Shown: positions 1 through 8,941, counted from the first letter of the stretch. The stretch: DNA of 64,000 nt from Sphingomonas sp. (GCF_003248515.1 NZ_QFOB01000006.1:124001-188000), one strand, 5' to 3'. Notes: generated from the sequence alone by a model not told the origin. Numbers and translations are program-made.

Positions 1-631
1 GGCGGATGGCGAGCTTGTCCTCCACGATCGGCGCGGAGGCCGAGGCGCGCACCTGCACGAAACGGTAATTGCCCAGCGAAAGCTCGGCCGATCCTTCAGG
101 CGTGAAGCTCGGCGCCTTCGTCGTGATGTTGATCGCGCCGGCGGTGGTGTTCTTGCCGAACAGCGTTCCCTGCGGACCGCGCAACACCTCGATCTGCTCG
201 ATGTCCGAAAAGTCGAACGCGGCCGTCGCCGGGCGCGCATGATAGACCTGATCGACATAGAAGCCGACGCCCGGCTCCAGCCCGTCATTGGCCTGGCTGA
301 CCGCCACCACGCTGGAGCCGAGGCCTCGGATCGTGAAGGCCGTGTTGCGGGGATTGGCCGAACTGTAGTTCAGGCTGGGCGCGAGCAGGCTGAGCCCTTG
401 CGTGTTCACCGTATAGCTGCGCTCGATCAGTTCGCTTCCCACCACGGAAAGCGCCGCGGGCACATGCTGCGCGTCCTCCGTCCGGCGCCGGGCCGTCACC
501 ACCACCTCGGGCAGGCCGGCCAGCCCGGAGGATGCTTCAGGCGCAGGCGCAGCCGCCGGCTCCGCATGCACCTCTCCCGCCAGCGCGGATGCCATAAGGA
601 TCGCGGCGAGCGCGGTAGCGGCCGATGTCAT
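1..631 (-). CDS. TonB-dependent receptor, N-terminal part (runs off the left edge)
   Basis: Outer-membrane receptor for TonB-driven uptake; the substrate cannot be read from this part. The ATG at 631 follows a GAGGGGGG ribosome-binding site. The protein starts with a signal peptide (about residues 1-23), then a TonB-box-like stretch EVVVTARRR (42-50) and a plug domain containing LRGPQGTLFGKNTTAGAIN. About 210 residues are present; the beta-barrel lies outside the window. It is downstream of, and in the same direction as, a ModE-like regulator. A TATAT-N7-TATAT palindrome lies 28-55 bases before its start codon, so I infer control by molybdenum or tungsten status. Family assignment is firm; substrate is inference. 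Confidence 0.93.
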   Translation of the reverse strand, partial: MTSAATALAAILMASALAGEVHAEPAAAPAPEASSGLAGLPEVVVTARRRTEDAQHVPAALSVVGSELIERSYTVNTQGLSLLAPSLNYSSANPRNTAFTIRGLGSSVVAVSQANDGLEPGVGFYVDQVYHARPATAAFDFSDIEQIEVLRGPQGTLFGKNTTAGAINITTKAPSFTPEGSAELSLGNYRFVQVRASASAPIVEDKLAIR

Positions 632-658
632 TGAATACCCCCCTCGGCATATCGCCGA

Positions 659-686
659 ATCTCTATATTCATTGATATATAGAGAT
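659..686. promoter_or_regulatory. Mo-box-like palindrome upstream of the TonB receptor
   Basis: Perfect 10-base inverted repeat ATCTCTATAT / ATATAGAGAT separated by 8 bases. Its core reads TATAT-TCATTGA-TATAT, matching the TATAT-N7-TAYAT pattern known for ModE operators. It lies between the stop codon of a ModE-like gene (724) and the receptor start (631), where a receptor promoter would be. ModE binding is inferred from the sequence match and the adjacent gene. Confidence 0.7.
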
Positions 687-723
687 GATCCGCGCCGAGA
701 TACTCCGCCCGGGCGAACGGGAT

Positions 724-1116
724 TCAGGCTTCGGGCACCGCCTCTCTCGCAGGTGGAACGGGCGTATCGCGGAGCATCGCCGCCAGTTCGCGGCAGGGCG
801 GGCTTTCGGCCAGGGCGGCGGAGGCGGCCTCCAGCGCGCGATAGGCATCGATGGCGCGCCGGCCTGCAGGCGTGAGCCGCGCGCCGCGTTCGCGGCCACC
901 GCCCGCCAGCGTTTCCACCACCGGATCGACGAAGCAGCGGTTCATCTCATCGACGAGCAACCACGCACGGCGATAGCTCATGTCCATCGCGCGCGCGGCA
1001 CCGGATATCGAATGCTCCCGATCGATCGCGGCCAGCAGATCGGCCTTGCCCGGCCCCATGGCGAAACGATCGCCGCAAAGAAGCCGCAGCTTAACCAGCA
1101 GGGATCCGATTTTCAT
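724..1116 (-). CDS. ModE-like winged-helix transcriptional regulator without molybdate-binding domain
   Basis: 130-residue DNA-binding protein resembling the N-terminal domain of ModE/LysR-type regulators. The segments LLAAIDREHSISGAARAM and MSYRRAWLLVDEMNR are the family helix-turn-helix, followed by a wing (VETLAGGGRERGARLTPAG). The start at 1116 has a near-perfect AAAGGAGGT ribosome-binding site 7 bases upstream, so longer upstream starts are rejected. There is no C-terminal molbindin/TOBE region, which in classical ModE senses molybdate; sensing must occur differently or the protein acts constitutively. It points toward the TonB receptor, with a Mo-box-like palindrome in between. Confidence 0.82.
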   Translation of the reverse strand: MKIGSLLVKLRLLCGDRFAMGPGKADLLAAIDREHSISGAARAMDMSYRRAWLLVDEMNRCFVDPVVETLAGGGRERGARLTPAGRRAIDAYRALEAASAALAESPPCRELAAMLRDTPVPPAREAVPEA

Positions 1117-1205
1117 CTGCAACCTCCTTTCGCGGCGGCCCGTATTTGATCGCGCGCCGGGATATGGCATCATTGGATTGGGTTTGGACTGGGGAGGGAT
1201 TGACC

Positions 1206-1988
1206 GTGGCAACGCTTGCGACAAAGCCGTCGCGCATCGGGAAGGACGAACGCTTCTTCTTCATCAGCGCGATCATCATGACGGCTGTGCTGGTGCTCGG
1301 CTTCTCCGTGCAGTTCGCGTTCGGCCGATCATCCTTCGCATCCCCCCTCAGGGTCCATCTCCACGCGCTCATCTTCTTCGGCTGGACGATGCTGTATCTA
1401 CTCCAGAACATTCTGGTGGGAACGGGCTATCGAGACATTCACAGGAAACTCGGCTGGCTTTCGGTCGCCTGGATGCCGGCCATGATCGTGATGGGAAGCT
1501 GGGTCACGGTCGTTCTGGTCCGGGCGGGCCATGTCCCCTTCTTCTTCCAGCCGCTCTATTTCCTCATCATGGATCCGATGACGGTGCTGGTCTTCGCAGG
1601 CCTGACGGCGGGCGCGATCGCGCTGCGCCGGAAGACCCAGTGGCACAGGCGGCTGGCCTTCTGTGGCATGACGATCCTGCTCGGGCCAGGCGTGGGGCGG
1701 CTGCTGCCGATGCCGCTGCTGATCCCCTATGCCGGATGGGGGGTGTTCGCCGTCATCATCCTCTTCCCGCTGGCGGGCATGATCCGCGATCTGCGCGCCG
1801 CCGGCCGCGTCCATCCCGCCTGGTGGTGGGGCGCCGGCACGATCGTGGCGATGCAGGTCGCGATCGATCTGATCGCGTTCAGCCCGCCGGGGCTCGCCAT
1901 CTATGGCTTCGTCACGGCAGGATCGCCTGGGGCCGATATCGCACCCCTCGCCTTCCCGCCCTTTCCCGGTGCACCGCCCGCGCCCTGA
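1206..1988 (+). CDS. Multi-pass membrane protein of unknown function
   Basis: About 260 residues with roughly seven hydrophobic helices. Histidines sit at positions that could bind haem or metal: VHLHA near residue 51, DIHRKLG near 80 and WHRRLAF in the middle. The pattern resembles DUF2306-like membrane proteins, but I do not claim the family. GTG 1206 is preferred because GGGGAGGGA lies 6 bases upstream; TTG 1146 and ATG 1164 are in-frame alternatives. It is divergent from the ModE-like gene. Confidence 0.72.
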   Translation: MATLATKPSRIGKDERFFFISAIIMTAVLVLGFSVQFAFGRSSFASPLRVHLHALIFFGWTMLYLLQNILVGTGYRDIHRKLGWLSVAWMPAMIVMGSWVTVVLVRAGHVPFFFQPLYFLIMDPMTVLVFAGLTAGAIALRRKTQWHRRLAFCGMTILLGPGVGRLLPMPLLIPYAGWGVFAVIILFPLAGMIRDLRAAGRVHPAWWWGAGTIVAMQVAIDLIAFSPPGLAIYGFVTAGSPGADIAPLAFPPFPGAPPAP

Positions 1989-1995
1989 GTGGGCC

Positions 1996-2631
1996 TCAGG
2001 AGATATAGTGCGCCGTCGTCTTGGCGGCGATCTCTTCCGGCGTCACGCCCGGCGCCAGTTCGATCAGCTTGAACGGGCTCCGGTGATCGGGGCGCTGGAA
2101 CACGCACAGATCGGTCACGATCATGTCCACCACGTTCGTGCCCGTCAGCGGCAGCGTGCATTTGGGGATGAATTTGGGGCTTCCGTCCTTGGAGGTATGC
2201 TCCATCACGACGATGATCTTCTTCACGCCGGCGACGAGATCCATCGCGCCGCCCATGCCCTTCACCATCTTGCCCGGAATCATCCAATTGGCGATGTCGC
2301 CATTCTCGGCCACTTCCATCGCGCCCAGCACGGTGAGATCGATGTGTCCGCCACGGATCATCGCGAAGCTGTCCGACGACGAGAAATAGCTCGACGAGGG
2401 AAGTTCGCTGATCGTCTGCTTGCCCGCATTGATGAGGTCGGCATCCTCTTCCCCTTCATAGGGAAAAGGCCCGATGCCCAGCATGCCATTCTCGCTCTGG
2501 AGCGTCACGGTCATGCCTTCGGGCACGTTGTTCGCGACCAGCGTAGGGATGCCGATGCCGAGATTGACGTAGAAACCGTCCTGAAGCTCGCGCGCGGCCC
2601 GCGCCGCCATCTGGTTGCGATCCCAAGGCAT
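1996..2631 (-). CDS. scoB: 3-oxoacid CoA-transferase subunit B
   Basis: Beta subunit of succinyl-CoA:3-ketoacid CoA-transferase, which moves CoA from succinyl-CoA to acetoacetate in ketone-body or polyhydroxybutyrate use. At 211 residues it has the usual length. It carries GIGIPTLVANNVPEGM near the N terminus and SENGMLGIGP, whose glutamate is the catalytic residue that forms the CoA thioester. The start at 2631 shares a base with the stop of the DUF5076 gene (TGATG), showing translational coupling. It is the last gene of a four-gene unit whose first gene is subunit A; two unrelated genes lie between them. Confidence 0.95.
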   Translation of the reverse strand: MPWDRNQMAARAARELQDGFYVNLGIGIPTLVANNVPEGMTVTLQSENGMLGIGPFPYEGEEDADLINAGKQTISELPSSSYFSSSDSFAMIRGGHIDLTVLGAMEVAENGDIANWMIPGKMVKGMGGAMDLVAGVKKIIVVMEHTSKDGSPKFIPKCTLPLTGTNVVDMIVTDLCVFQRPDHRSPFKLIELAPGVTPEEIAAKTTAHYIS

Positions 2632-2936
2632 CAGTTGAGGCTCCCGTCCTGAATGGTCGTCTGGCTGCGCAGCGCCTCGCTCAGGCCCTCCGCGATCTTT
2701 TGCAGCGCGGCATCCTCGCCGATCGACCAGGTGCCGGCATAGGCGCGTGCCGCGTGACGGATCGTATCCGCCATCAGATAGCCGAACATGCGCGGATCCT
2801 CGAGCCGGAACGCCGCGATCCACACGCTGGCGCCGCCTTCGTCATTGATCCAGATGCGCGCGATCTCAGAGGAATCCTTGCCCAGATCCTCCCCGCCCTC
2901 CAGAGAGATGCGGCCCGGTGGCTCCCACACGCTCAT
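2631..2936 (-). CDS. DUF5076-like small protein
   Basis: 101-residue soluble protein with no signal peptide or membrane segment. Features include ARIWINDEGGASVWIAA and MADTIRHAARAYA. I recognise it, with moderate certainty, as the DUF5076 family; its function is unknown. It overlaps the upstream phosphatase gene by four bases (ATGA) and the downstream CoA-transferase B gene by one base, so it is made as part of this operon. Confidence 0.8.
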   Translation of the reverse strand: MSVWEPPGRISLEGGEDLGKDSSEIARIWINDEGGASVWIAAFRLEDPRMFGYLMADTIRHAARAYAGTWSIGEDAALQKIAEGLSEALRSQTTIQDGSLN

Positions 2937-3832
2937 CGCACGCCACCGACTGGCCCCGGCCAGCGATGATCGGGGAACACCTGCTCCAGCGTTCCGGCAT
3001 CGCCGGGGCCATAAGCGGGGTTCGGCATCAGGAACCAACCCTGCCCCCAGCGCGCCGCCACCGCCGGCTGCGCCGCCAGCGCGCGCCGGGCGACCGGATC
3101 CAGCCCTTTTGCGTTGAAGAGATCGCTGAAATCGCCGAGCTGATCGCCCGCCATCGCCACCACGCAGAAGCGCATGGACACGGCCGCGCGGCGTGCATCC
3201 TTTCCGCTGCCCGCGCCCGCATCGCGCAGGAACATCGTCTCGCCGGGCGTCGCGGGGCCGAGGCCCGCCGCCGCGAGAGAGCGGACCGCCTGCTCGGCGA
3301 AACGCGTCTGCCGGTTGCTGATGAAGATCGGGGTCACACCCGCCGCGCGCAGGGAGGCCAATGCCTCGACCGAGCCCGGAACCGGATCGACGAGACCCGC
3401 CCCATCCCGTTCCCACACATCCCAACGCGCGGCATCGAACGGCGGATCGCCGCGCTTCGCGGAATCATAATTGGCGCCGGTGTTGAGGATCGCCGTCTCG
3501 TCCATGTCGAGCACGATCGCCGGCGGCCTGGCACCGCAATCCGCCCAGCGCGGCGCATCGAGGCTTGCGCCGTCGGCCAGCACGGCTCCCTCGATCGCTT
3601 CGCCCCGCTTGCGCGCCGCGACGCGATCCAGAACATAGCGGGAGAGCGCACCATAAGATTGGCGGGAAATCGCCGCCGCCTCGGCCGAACCGAGCCACTG
3701 AAAGACCTTGGGCACGGCCTGCGGCACGGCGGCAGGCGCCGGAGGCGCTTCCACGGCCGTTCTTGCGGCCGGCATCGTCGCGCAGGCCGAAAGCGCCAGG
3801 CAGGCGGCGCCGGCCAGCGCCGGGCGGAGCAT
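2933..3832 (-). CDS. HAD-family acid phosphatase, class B/e(P4)-like lipoprotein
   Basis: 299-residue predicted lipoprotein: the signal peptide ends in the lipobox LSAC at about residues 15-18. The catalytic HAD motif IVLDMDETAILN gives the DxDxT nucleophile, and FISNRQ fits motif II. Such enzymes dephosphorylate nucleotides or other small phosphates outside the inner membrane. The start at 3832 shares a base with the scoA stop, and longer upstream starts would lie inside scoA. It sits between the two CoA-transferase subunit genes, which suggests co-expression but gives no obvious metabolic link. Confidence 0.88.
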   Translation of the reverse strand: MLRPALAGAACLALSACATMPAARTAVEAPPAPAAVPQAVPKVFQWLGSAEAAAISRQSYGALSRYVLDRVAARKRGEAIEGAVLADGASLDAPRWADCGARPPAIVLDMDETAILNTGANYDSAKRGDPPFDAARWDVWERDGAGLVDPVPGSVEALASLRAAGVTPIFISNRQTRFAEQAVRSLAAAGLGPATPGETMFLRDAGAGSGKDARRAAVSMRFCVVAMAGDQLGDFSDLFNAKGLDPVARRALAAQPAVAARWGQGWFLMPNPAYGPGDAGTLEQVFPDHRWPGPVGGVR

Positions 3833-4542
3833 CACGCCGCCTCGCGCGGACGCGTCGTGCGGAACTCGATCTTCTTGTCGTAGGGCGCGCCCACGATCAT
3901 GCGCTTCACGTAGATGCCGGGCACATGGATGCAATCGGGATTCAGGCTCCCGACCGGCACGATTTCCTCCACTTCGGCAACCGTCATCTTCGAAGCCGTG
4001 GCCATCGGCTGGTTGAAGTTGCGCGCCGTCTTGCGGAACAGGAGGTTGCCGCTCTCGTCGGCCTTCCAGCCCTTGATGATCGAAAGATCGGCGACGATGC
4101 CGCGCTCCAGCACATAGGTCTCGCCATCGAAGACCTTGGTTTCCTTGCCATCCGCCACGATCGTGCCGACGCCCGTCTTCGTGTAGAACCCCGGAATGCC
4201 CGCGCCGCCTGCCCGGCAGCGTTCGGCCAGCGTCCCCTGGGGGCAGAATTCCACCTCCAGCTCACCCGCCAGATATTGCCGCTCGAATTCCTTGTTCTCG
4301 CCCACATAGGACGAGATCATCTTGGCGATCTGGCGCGAGCGAAGAAGCTTGCCGAGGCCGACATTATCGATGCCCGCATTGTTGGAGACGACGGTGAGGC
4401 CCTTGACGCCCGAAGCCTCGATCGCGTCGATCAGCCGCTCCGGCAGGCCCGAAAGGCCGAAGCCGCCCGAACAGATGGTCATCCCGTCCCGCAGCAGCCC
4501 GGCAAGGGCCTCCGTCGCGTCGGAATAGATCTTGCTCGCCAT
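3832..4542 (-). CDS. scoA: 3-oxoacid CoA-transferase subunit A
   Basis: Alpha subunit, 236 residues, of the CoA-transferase completed by scoB. It carries ICSGGFGLSGLPERLI and NNAGIDNVGLGKLL near the N terminus, and GVGTIVADGKE and FNQPMATASKMT further on, all typical of the family. It is the first gene of the operon scoA, phosphatase, DUF5076, scoB, and is divergent from the DUF1993 gene, so both promoters should lie between 4543 and 4703. Confidence 0.95.
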   Translation of the reverse strand: MASKIYSDATEALAGLLRDGMTICSGGFGLSGLPERLIDAIEASGVKGLTVVSNNAGIDNVGLGKLLRSRQIAKMISSYVGENKEFERQYLAGELEVEFCPQGTLAERCRAGGAGIPGFYTKTGVGTIVADGKETKVFDGETYVLERGIVADLSIIKGWKADESGNLLFRKTARNFNQPMATASKMTVAEVEEIVPVGSLNPDCIHVPGIYVKRMIVGAPYDKKIEFRTTRPREAA

Positions 4543-4703
4543 GTCGGTTGCCCCTCCCGCGTCGCCGATTTCGGCGGCTTAGGAGCGCGCGCGACAGGCG
4601 TCAACGGCGGTCGCCACCTCTCTGTATCGCCACCCGGCCCGTGGCTGCTATGAGCGCGCGTCGCGTGCCGGAATCGACGGGCACGGAGGAGAAACGATCG
4701 ATC

Positions 4704-5207
4704 ATGACGCTGTCCATGTATGACGCATCCGTGCCCATGTTCGTCCGTCAGTTCAGGGCGCTCGACGCCATCATCGCCAAGGGTGAGGCGCATGCGGCCG
4801 CCACCGGCATGGATCCGCGCGAAATCTTCGATTCGCGCCTCGCGCCGGACATGCTGCCCTTCCCCAAGCAGATCCAGATCGCCAGCGACATGGCCAAGGG
4901 CGGCGTCGCCCGCCTGGCCGGCGAGACACCACCCAGCTGGCCCGATGACGAGGCGGATCTGCCCGCCCTGCGTGCGCGGATCCAAAAGACGATCGCCTAT
5001 ATCCAGAGCGTCTCCGCCGATCAGATCCGCGACAGCGAACAGCGGGACATTTCGCTGAAGGCCGGAGCGAACGAGCTTCACTTCAAGGGGCAGGCCTATC
5101 TGCTCGATTTCGTGATCCCGAACTTCTATTTCCACATCACCACGGCTTATGCCCTCCTGCGCCAGAAAGGCGTTCAGATCGGCAAGCGCGACTATCTGGG
5201 CCTGTAA
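4704..5207 (+). CDS. DUF1993 domain-containing protein
   Basis: 167-residue cytoplasmic protein matching the DUF1993 family: an N-terminal MYDASVPMFVRQ segment, LAPDMLPFPKQIQIASD in the middle and PNFYFHITTAYALLR near the C terminus. The family adopts a DinB-like helical bundle; its biochemical role is unknown. The start is chosen at ATG 4704 after GGAGGAG; an upstream in-frame ATG would add a non-conserved basic leader. murI follows 15 bases later. Confidence 0.85.
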   Translation: MTLSMYDASVPMFVRQFRALDAIIAKGEAHAAATGMDPREIFDSRLAPDMLPFPKQIQIASDMAKGGVARLAGETPPSWPDDEADLPALRARIQKTIAYIQSVSADQIRDSEQRDISLKAGANELHFKGQAYLLDFVIPNFYFHITTAYALLRQKGVQIGKRDYLGL

Positions 5208-5221
5208 GGGAGCATCGCCCC

Positions 5222-6019
5222 GTGGAGGATGCACGGCCGCTCCTTCTGTTCGATTCCGGCATAGGCGGGCTTTCGGTGCTGCGCGCGGTGCGCGCGCTGA
5301 TGCCGCAGGCACCGATTGTCTATGTCGCGGATAATGGCGGCTTTCCCTATGGCACGAAGAGCGAGGCGGAGATTGCGGCCCGCGTGCCCGCGCTGCTCGG
5401 CCGGCTGGCCGAGCGATACCGGCCACGCCTGATCTGCATCGCCTGCAACACCGCCTCCACCATCGCGCTGGCGGGCGTGCGGGCGGCGCTGGATCTTCCA
5501 GTGGTGGGCACAGTGCCCGCGATCAAGCCGGCAGCTCTCCTCTCGAAGACACGCGCCATCGGCGTGCTCGGCACGGATGCGACCGTTCGCCAGCCCTATG
5601 TCGACGATCTCTCCGCGCGTTTCGCGCAGGATTGCCTCGTTCTGCGCCACGGATCGGCACGCCTGGTCGAGCTTGCGGAGGCCAGCCTGCGCGGGCAACC
5701 CACGCCGGATGCCGACTATCGCACCGCGCTGGATGGCCTGCTGGAACAGGAGGGCGGCGACAGGATCGATACGATCGTGCTCGCCTGCACGCATTTCCCG
5801 CTCGTCGCGGATCGCCTGGCGGCTGTCGCGCCACGGCCGATCGCCTTCGTGGATGGTGCGGAAGGCATTGCCCGCCGGATCGCCTTCCTCACCGAAGGCC
5901 AGGCGTGGCCGGCCGATCCCGGTGCCGGCCTTGCCGTCTTCACCGCTCCGCTGGACATATCCGATGCGCTGCGTACCTCCCTCGCGGAGATGGGGCTGGA
6001 GCGGATCATGGCACTTTAG
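5222..6019 (+). CDS. murI: Glutamate racemase
   Basis: Converts L- to D-glutamate for peptidoglycan. The 265-residue protein has the family landmarks FDSGIGGLSVL, GGFPYGTKS, CIACNTAST (first catalytic cysteine) and LACTHFP (second). GTG start at 5222 with the ORF beginning directly after the DUF1993 stop. The two genes are probably co-transcribed. Confidence 0.96.
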   Translation: MEDARPLLLFDSGIGGLSVLRAVRALMPQAPIVYVADNGGFPYGTKSEAEIAARVPALLGRLAERYRPRLICIACNTASTIALAGVRAALDLPVVGTVPAIKPAALLSKTRAIGVLGTDATVRQPYVDDLSARFAQDCLVLRHGSARLVELAEASLRGQPTPDADYRTALDGLLEQEGGDRIDTIVLACTHFPLVADRLAAVAPRPIAFVDGAEGIARRIAFLTEGQAWPADPGAGLAVFTAPLDISDALRTSLAEMGLERIMAL

Positions 6020-6102
6020 TAGGGTATGTTAACGGCCGCTTTTGGCTGGAAAGAAAAGGGGGACGGCGTTATGGGCGGCGATCCCTCGGAGAGGTTCTGA
6101 CG

Positions 6103-7317
6103 TTGGATTATCAGCGCGTTTTCACCCAGGCGATCGATCGGCTGCATGCGGAAGGCCGTTATCGCGTGTTCATCGATATTTTGCGCAACAAGGGCATGTT
6201 CCCGAATGCGCGCTGTTTCGCCGGGCATAACGGACCGAAGCCGATCACCGTATGGTGCTCGAACGACTATCTCGCGATGGGCCAGCATCCGAATGTGATC
6301 GCCGCGATGGAAGAGGCGCTGCACGATGTCGGCGCCGGATCGGGCGGCACGCGCAATATCGGCGGCAACACCCATTATCATATCGATCTGGAAGCCGAAC
6401 TGGCCGATCTCCACGGCAAGGAAGGCGCCCTCCTCTTCACGAGCGGCTATGTTTCCAACGAAGCCTCGCTCGCGACGCTCGCCAAGGTGCTGCCGGGCTG
6501 CATCATCTTTTCGGATGAGCTCAATCACGCCTCGATGATCGCCGGCATCCGCAATTCCGGCTGCGAGAAGCGCATCTTCCGCCACAATGATCTCGAGCAT
6601 CTTGAGGAGCTGCTGGCGGCGGAATCCCGCGAGGTGCCCAAGCTGATCGCGTTCGAGAGCGTCTATTCGATGGATGGCGATATCGCACCGATCCACGCCA
6701 TCTGCGATCTGGCGGACAAATATAACGCGCTCACCTATCTCGACGAGGTTCATGCCGTTGGCATGTATGGCCCGCGCGGTGGCGGCATTTCCGATCGTGA
6801 CAGCGCGGCGCACCGGCTGACGATCATCGAAGGCACGCTGGGCAAGGCCTTTGGCGTGATGGGCGGATATATCTCCGCCGATCAGGTGATCATCGATGTG
6901 ATCCGCTCCTACGCGCCGGGCTTCATCTTCACGACCAGCCTGTCGCCGGTGCTGGTGGCGGGCGCTCTGGCCAGCGTGCGGCACCTGAAGGCCAGTTCCA
7001 TGGAGCGCGAGGGCCAGCAGGCGGCCGCCGCGAAGCTCAAGGAACTGATGGCCGAAGCGGGGCTCCCCGTCATGCCGTCCACCACGCATATCGTGCCGCT
7101 GATGGTGGGCGATCCGGTTCGCGCCAAGCGGATCAGCGATATCCTGCTCGCGGAATATGGTGTCTATGTGCAGCCCATCAACTATCCCACCGTGCCGCGC
7201 GGCACTGAGCGCCTGCGGTTCACGCCGGGCCCGGCGCACAGCGTGGAGATGATGGAGGAGCTGGTCGCGGCGCTGGTGGAAATCTGGGATCGGCTGGAGC
7301 TGCGGCTCGCCGCCTGA
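6103..7317 (+). CDS. hemA: 5-aminolevulinate synthase (ALAS, Shemin pathway)
   Basis: Condenses glycine and succinyl-CoA to 5-aminolevulinate, the first step of haem synthesis in alphaproteobacteria. 404 residues. Landmarks are CSNDYLAMG, GGTRNIGGNTHYH, YLDEVHAVGMYG and EGTLGKAFGVMGGY, whose lysine at about residue 248 binds PLP. The start is read as TTG 6103 with GGAGAGG upstream, giving LDYQRVFTQAIDRL, the expected N terminus; no ATG fits. Confidence 0.96.
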   Translation: MDYQRVFTQAIDRLHAEGRYRVFIDILRNKGMFPNARCFAGHNGPKPITVWCSNDYLAMGQHPNVIAAMEEALHDVGAGSGGTRNIGGNTHYHIDLEAELADLHGKEGALLFTSGYVSNEASLATLAKVLPGCIIFSDELNHASMIAGIRNSGCEKRIFRHNDLEHLEELLAAESREVPKLIAFESVYSMDGDIAPIHAICDLADKYNALTYLDEVHAVGMYGPRGGGISDRDSAAHRLTIIEGTLGKAFGVMGGYISADQVIIDVIRSYAPGFIFTTSLSPVLVAGALASVRHLKASSMEREGQQAAAAKLKELMAEAGLPVMPSTTHIVPLMVGDPVRAKRISDILLAEYGVYVQPINYPTVPRGTERLRFTPGPAHSVEMMEELVAALVEIWDRLELRLAA

Positions 7318-7509
7318 GGCCGAACCGGTTGGGGCTCCGCATCCGGAAGGTTTGCACGCAGCCTGCCATATAGGAGGGCGGCCCATAGCGCCCTTGCCTG
7401 CAATTGACGGCCGGATGAAGGGTTGGCCGAAGATGCGAGCGGCGCGCCCTTTCGCGGAAGATGGCCGGCCGTCCTCCGCTTCAGCCCCGCCGCACCGGAC
7501 TCCGGCGCA

Positions 7510-8790
7510 TCAGCGCATCGCGGCGAGCAGGCTCGATATCGAGACGAAACCGAAGGCTACCGAGCTGTCCGCTACTCCATAGGGAACGAACAGCGTGTCC
7601 CCATGCCTGAGGCCGCCGCACGTATAGACGACATTCGGCACATAGCCTTCGCGATCCTCGTTCGCGGCAGACAGGAGCGGCTCCCGCATCCGGCCGATGA
7701 TCTTCGAGGGATCATCCTTGTCCAGCAGGATCGCGCCGATCGAATATTTGCGCATCGCACCCACGCCATGCGTGAGCAGCAGCCAGCCCTCGTCCAGCTC
7801 GATCGGGGAACCGCAATTGCCGAGCTGCACCATTTCCCAAGGAAATTCGGGCGTCAGCAGCAATTGCCCCTCGCCCCAGTGATCCAGCCGATCGGAGCGG
7901 ATCAGGAAGACATTTTCGCCATCCTGCCGGCCGATCATCATATATTCGCCACCCACCTTGCGCGGGAATAGCGCCATGCCCTTGTTGCGCGCGGCCGGGC
8001 CGCTCATCGGCGCGAGCGTGAAGCTCCTGAAATCACTGGTGCGCATCAGCTCCGAACGGATCGAGGCGCCGTTATAGGCGGTATATGTGCCGAGCCATTC
8101 ATAGGCGCCGTCATCATGCTGGAAACGGACGAGACGGAGATCCTCCAGGCCCTTGCTCTGCGCGGCCGTCATGGGGAACAGCACCGTGCCCGAAAGTGAG
8201 CTGTCGGGGTGGCGATGCACCTCGATCGCGCCATTGCCCAGTTCCATCGCGCCATCGGCGGCGGTGGCGAAAGGCGGCTCGGGCATCAGCTCGATCATCG
8301 GGCCGGGGCCGAGAATGCCCTCGCGGAAGGCGATCGAGGAGATATGCCCCTCGCCCACCGCGCGCAGCGACATGGCGATGCGCAGCGCGCCGTCCGAAAG
8401 GCCGGACTGGTCCGGATGCGGGATCACGCTGGGGTTCATCAGCGCCGCGGCGGCATAGCTGTATTCGTGACAGAAATAGGCGCCGATCAGCTGCTTCTTG
8501 ATGTCGGAGATGGCCGCGTCATCCAGCTTCAGCCCTTCCCGGATCGCCTTGTAGCGCGTGCGGAAGACGGCGCGCGTCTGCCAGTGCCGCGCCTCGAAAT
8601 CGCGCAGCACCAGTTCCAGTTCGATCGCCGCTTCGGCCTCGTCCATCGCCAGCACGGATTCGGCGATACGGCGCACACGCCCCGGCCTGCCGGGGACGGC
8701 GCTCGCCTCGATCGCGATGTGAAACGGGCGGACGACCACGCGCGCGGGATCCGCGGTAAGCCGCAAGGGATGATGAATGACGTCGAGCAA
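7510..8790 (-). CDS. GH130-family glycosidase / mannoside phosphorylase-like protein
   Basis: 426 residues with motifs of the GH130 five-bladed propeller family: NKGMALFPRKVGGEY, LGNCGSPIELDEGWLL, LTHGVG and GYVPNVVYTCGG. Characterised members are mostly phosphorylases or hydrolases of beta-mannosides; this one lacks an obvious signal peptide, so it is probably cytoplasmic. TTG start at 8790 preceded by a G-rich ribosome-binding site. It lies downstream of, and in the same direction as, a two-domain glycosyltransferase, suggesting joint work on a mannose-containing oligosaccharide or polymer. Substrate is not readable. Confidence 0.85.
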   Translation of the reverse strand: MLDVIHHPLRLTADPARVVVRPFHIAIEASAVPGRPGRVRRIAESVLAMDEAEAAIELELVLRDFEARHWQTRAVFRTRYKAIREGLKLDDAAISDIKKQLIGAYFCHEYSYAAAALMNPSVIPHPDQSGLSDGALRIAMSLRAVGEGHISSIAFREGILGPGPMIELMPEPPFATAADGAMELGNGAIEVHRHPDSSLSGTVLFPMTAAQSKGLEDLRLVRFQHDDGAYEWLGTYTAYNGASIRSELMRTSDFRSFTLAPMSGPAARNKGMALFPRKVGGEYMMIGRQDGENVFLIRSDRLDHWGEGQLLLTPEFPWEMVQLGNCGSPIELDEGWLLLTHGVGAMRKYSIGAILLDKDDPSKIIGRMREPLLSAANEDREGYVPNVVYTCGGLRHGDTLFVPYGVADSSVAFGFVSISSLLAAMR

Positions 8791-8941
8791 CCTGCCCCCC
8801 GGCTACGAGCGTTCCGAACCTTGGCACGGACATATTCGTCCGTGCCTCCGCCTTATCCAAGGTTTAGCGTGGGGATAAAGAGCAAAAAGCACCTGCGCCG
8901 CACGGAAGCGGTCGGTTCGTCGCCCAAAGAGGGCTGTCGCC

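Noticed and set aside
5632..6102. An upstream extension of hemA reaching back through murI
   Set aside because: The extension is out of frame with murI, lacks family sequence, and a good ribosome-binding site lies just before TTG 6103.
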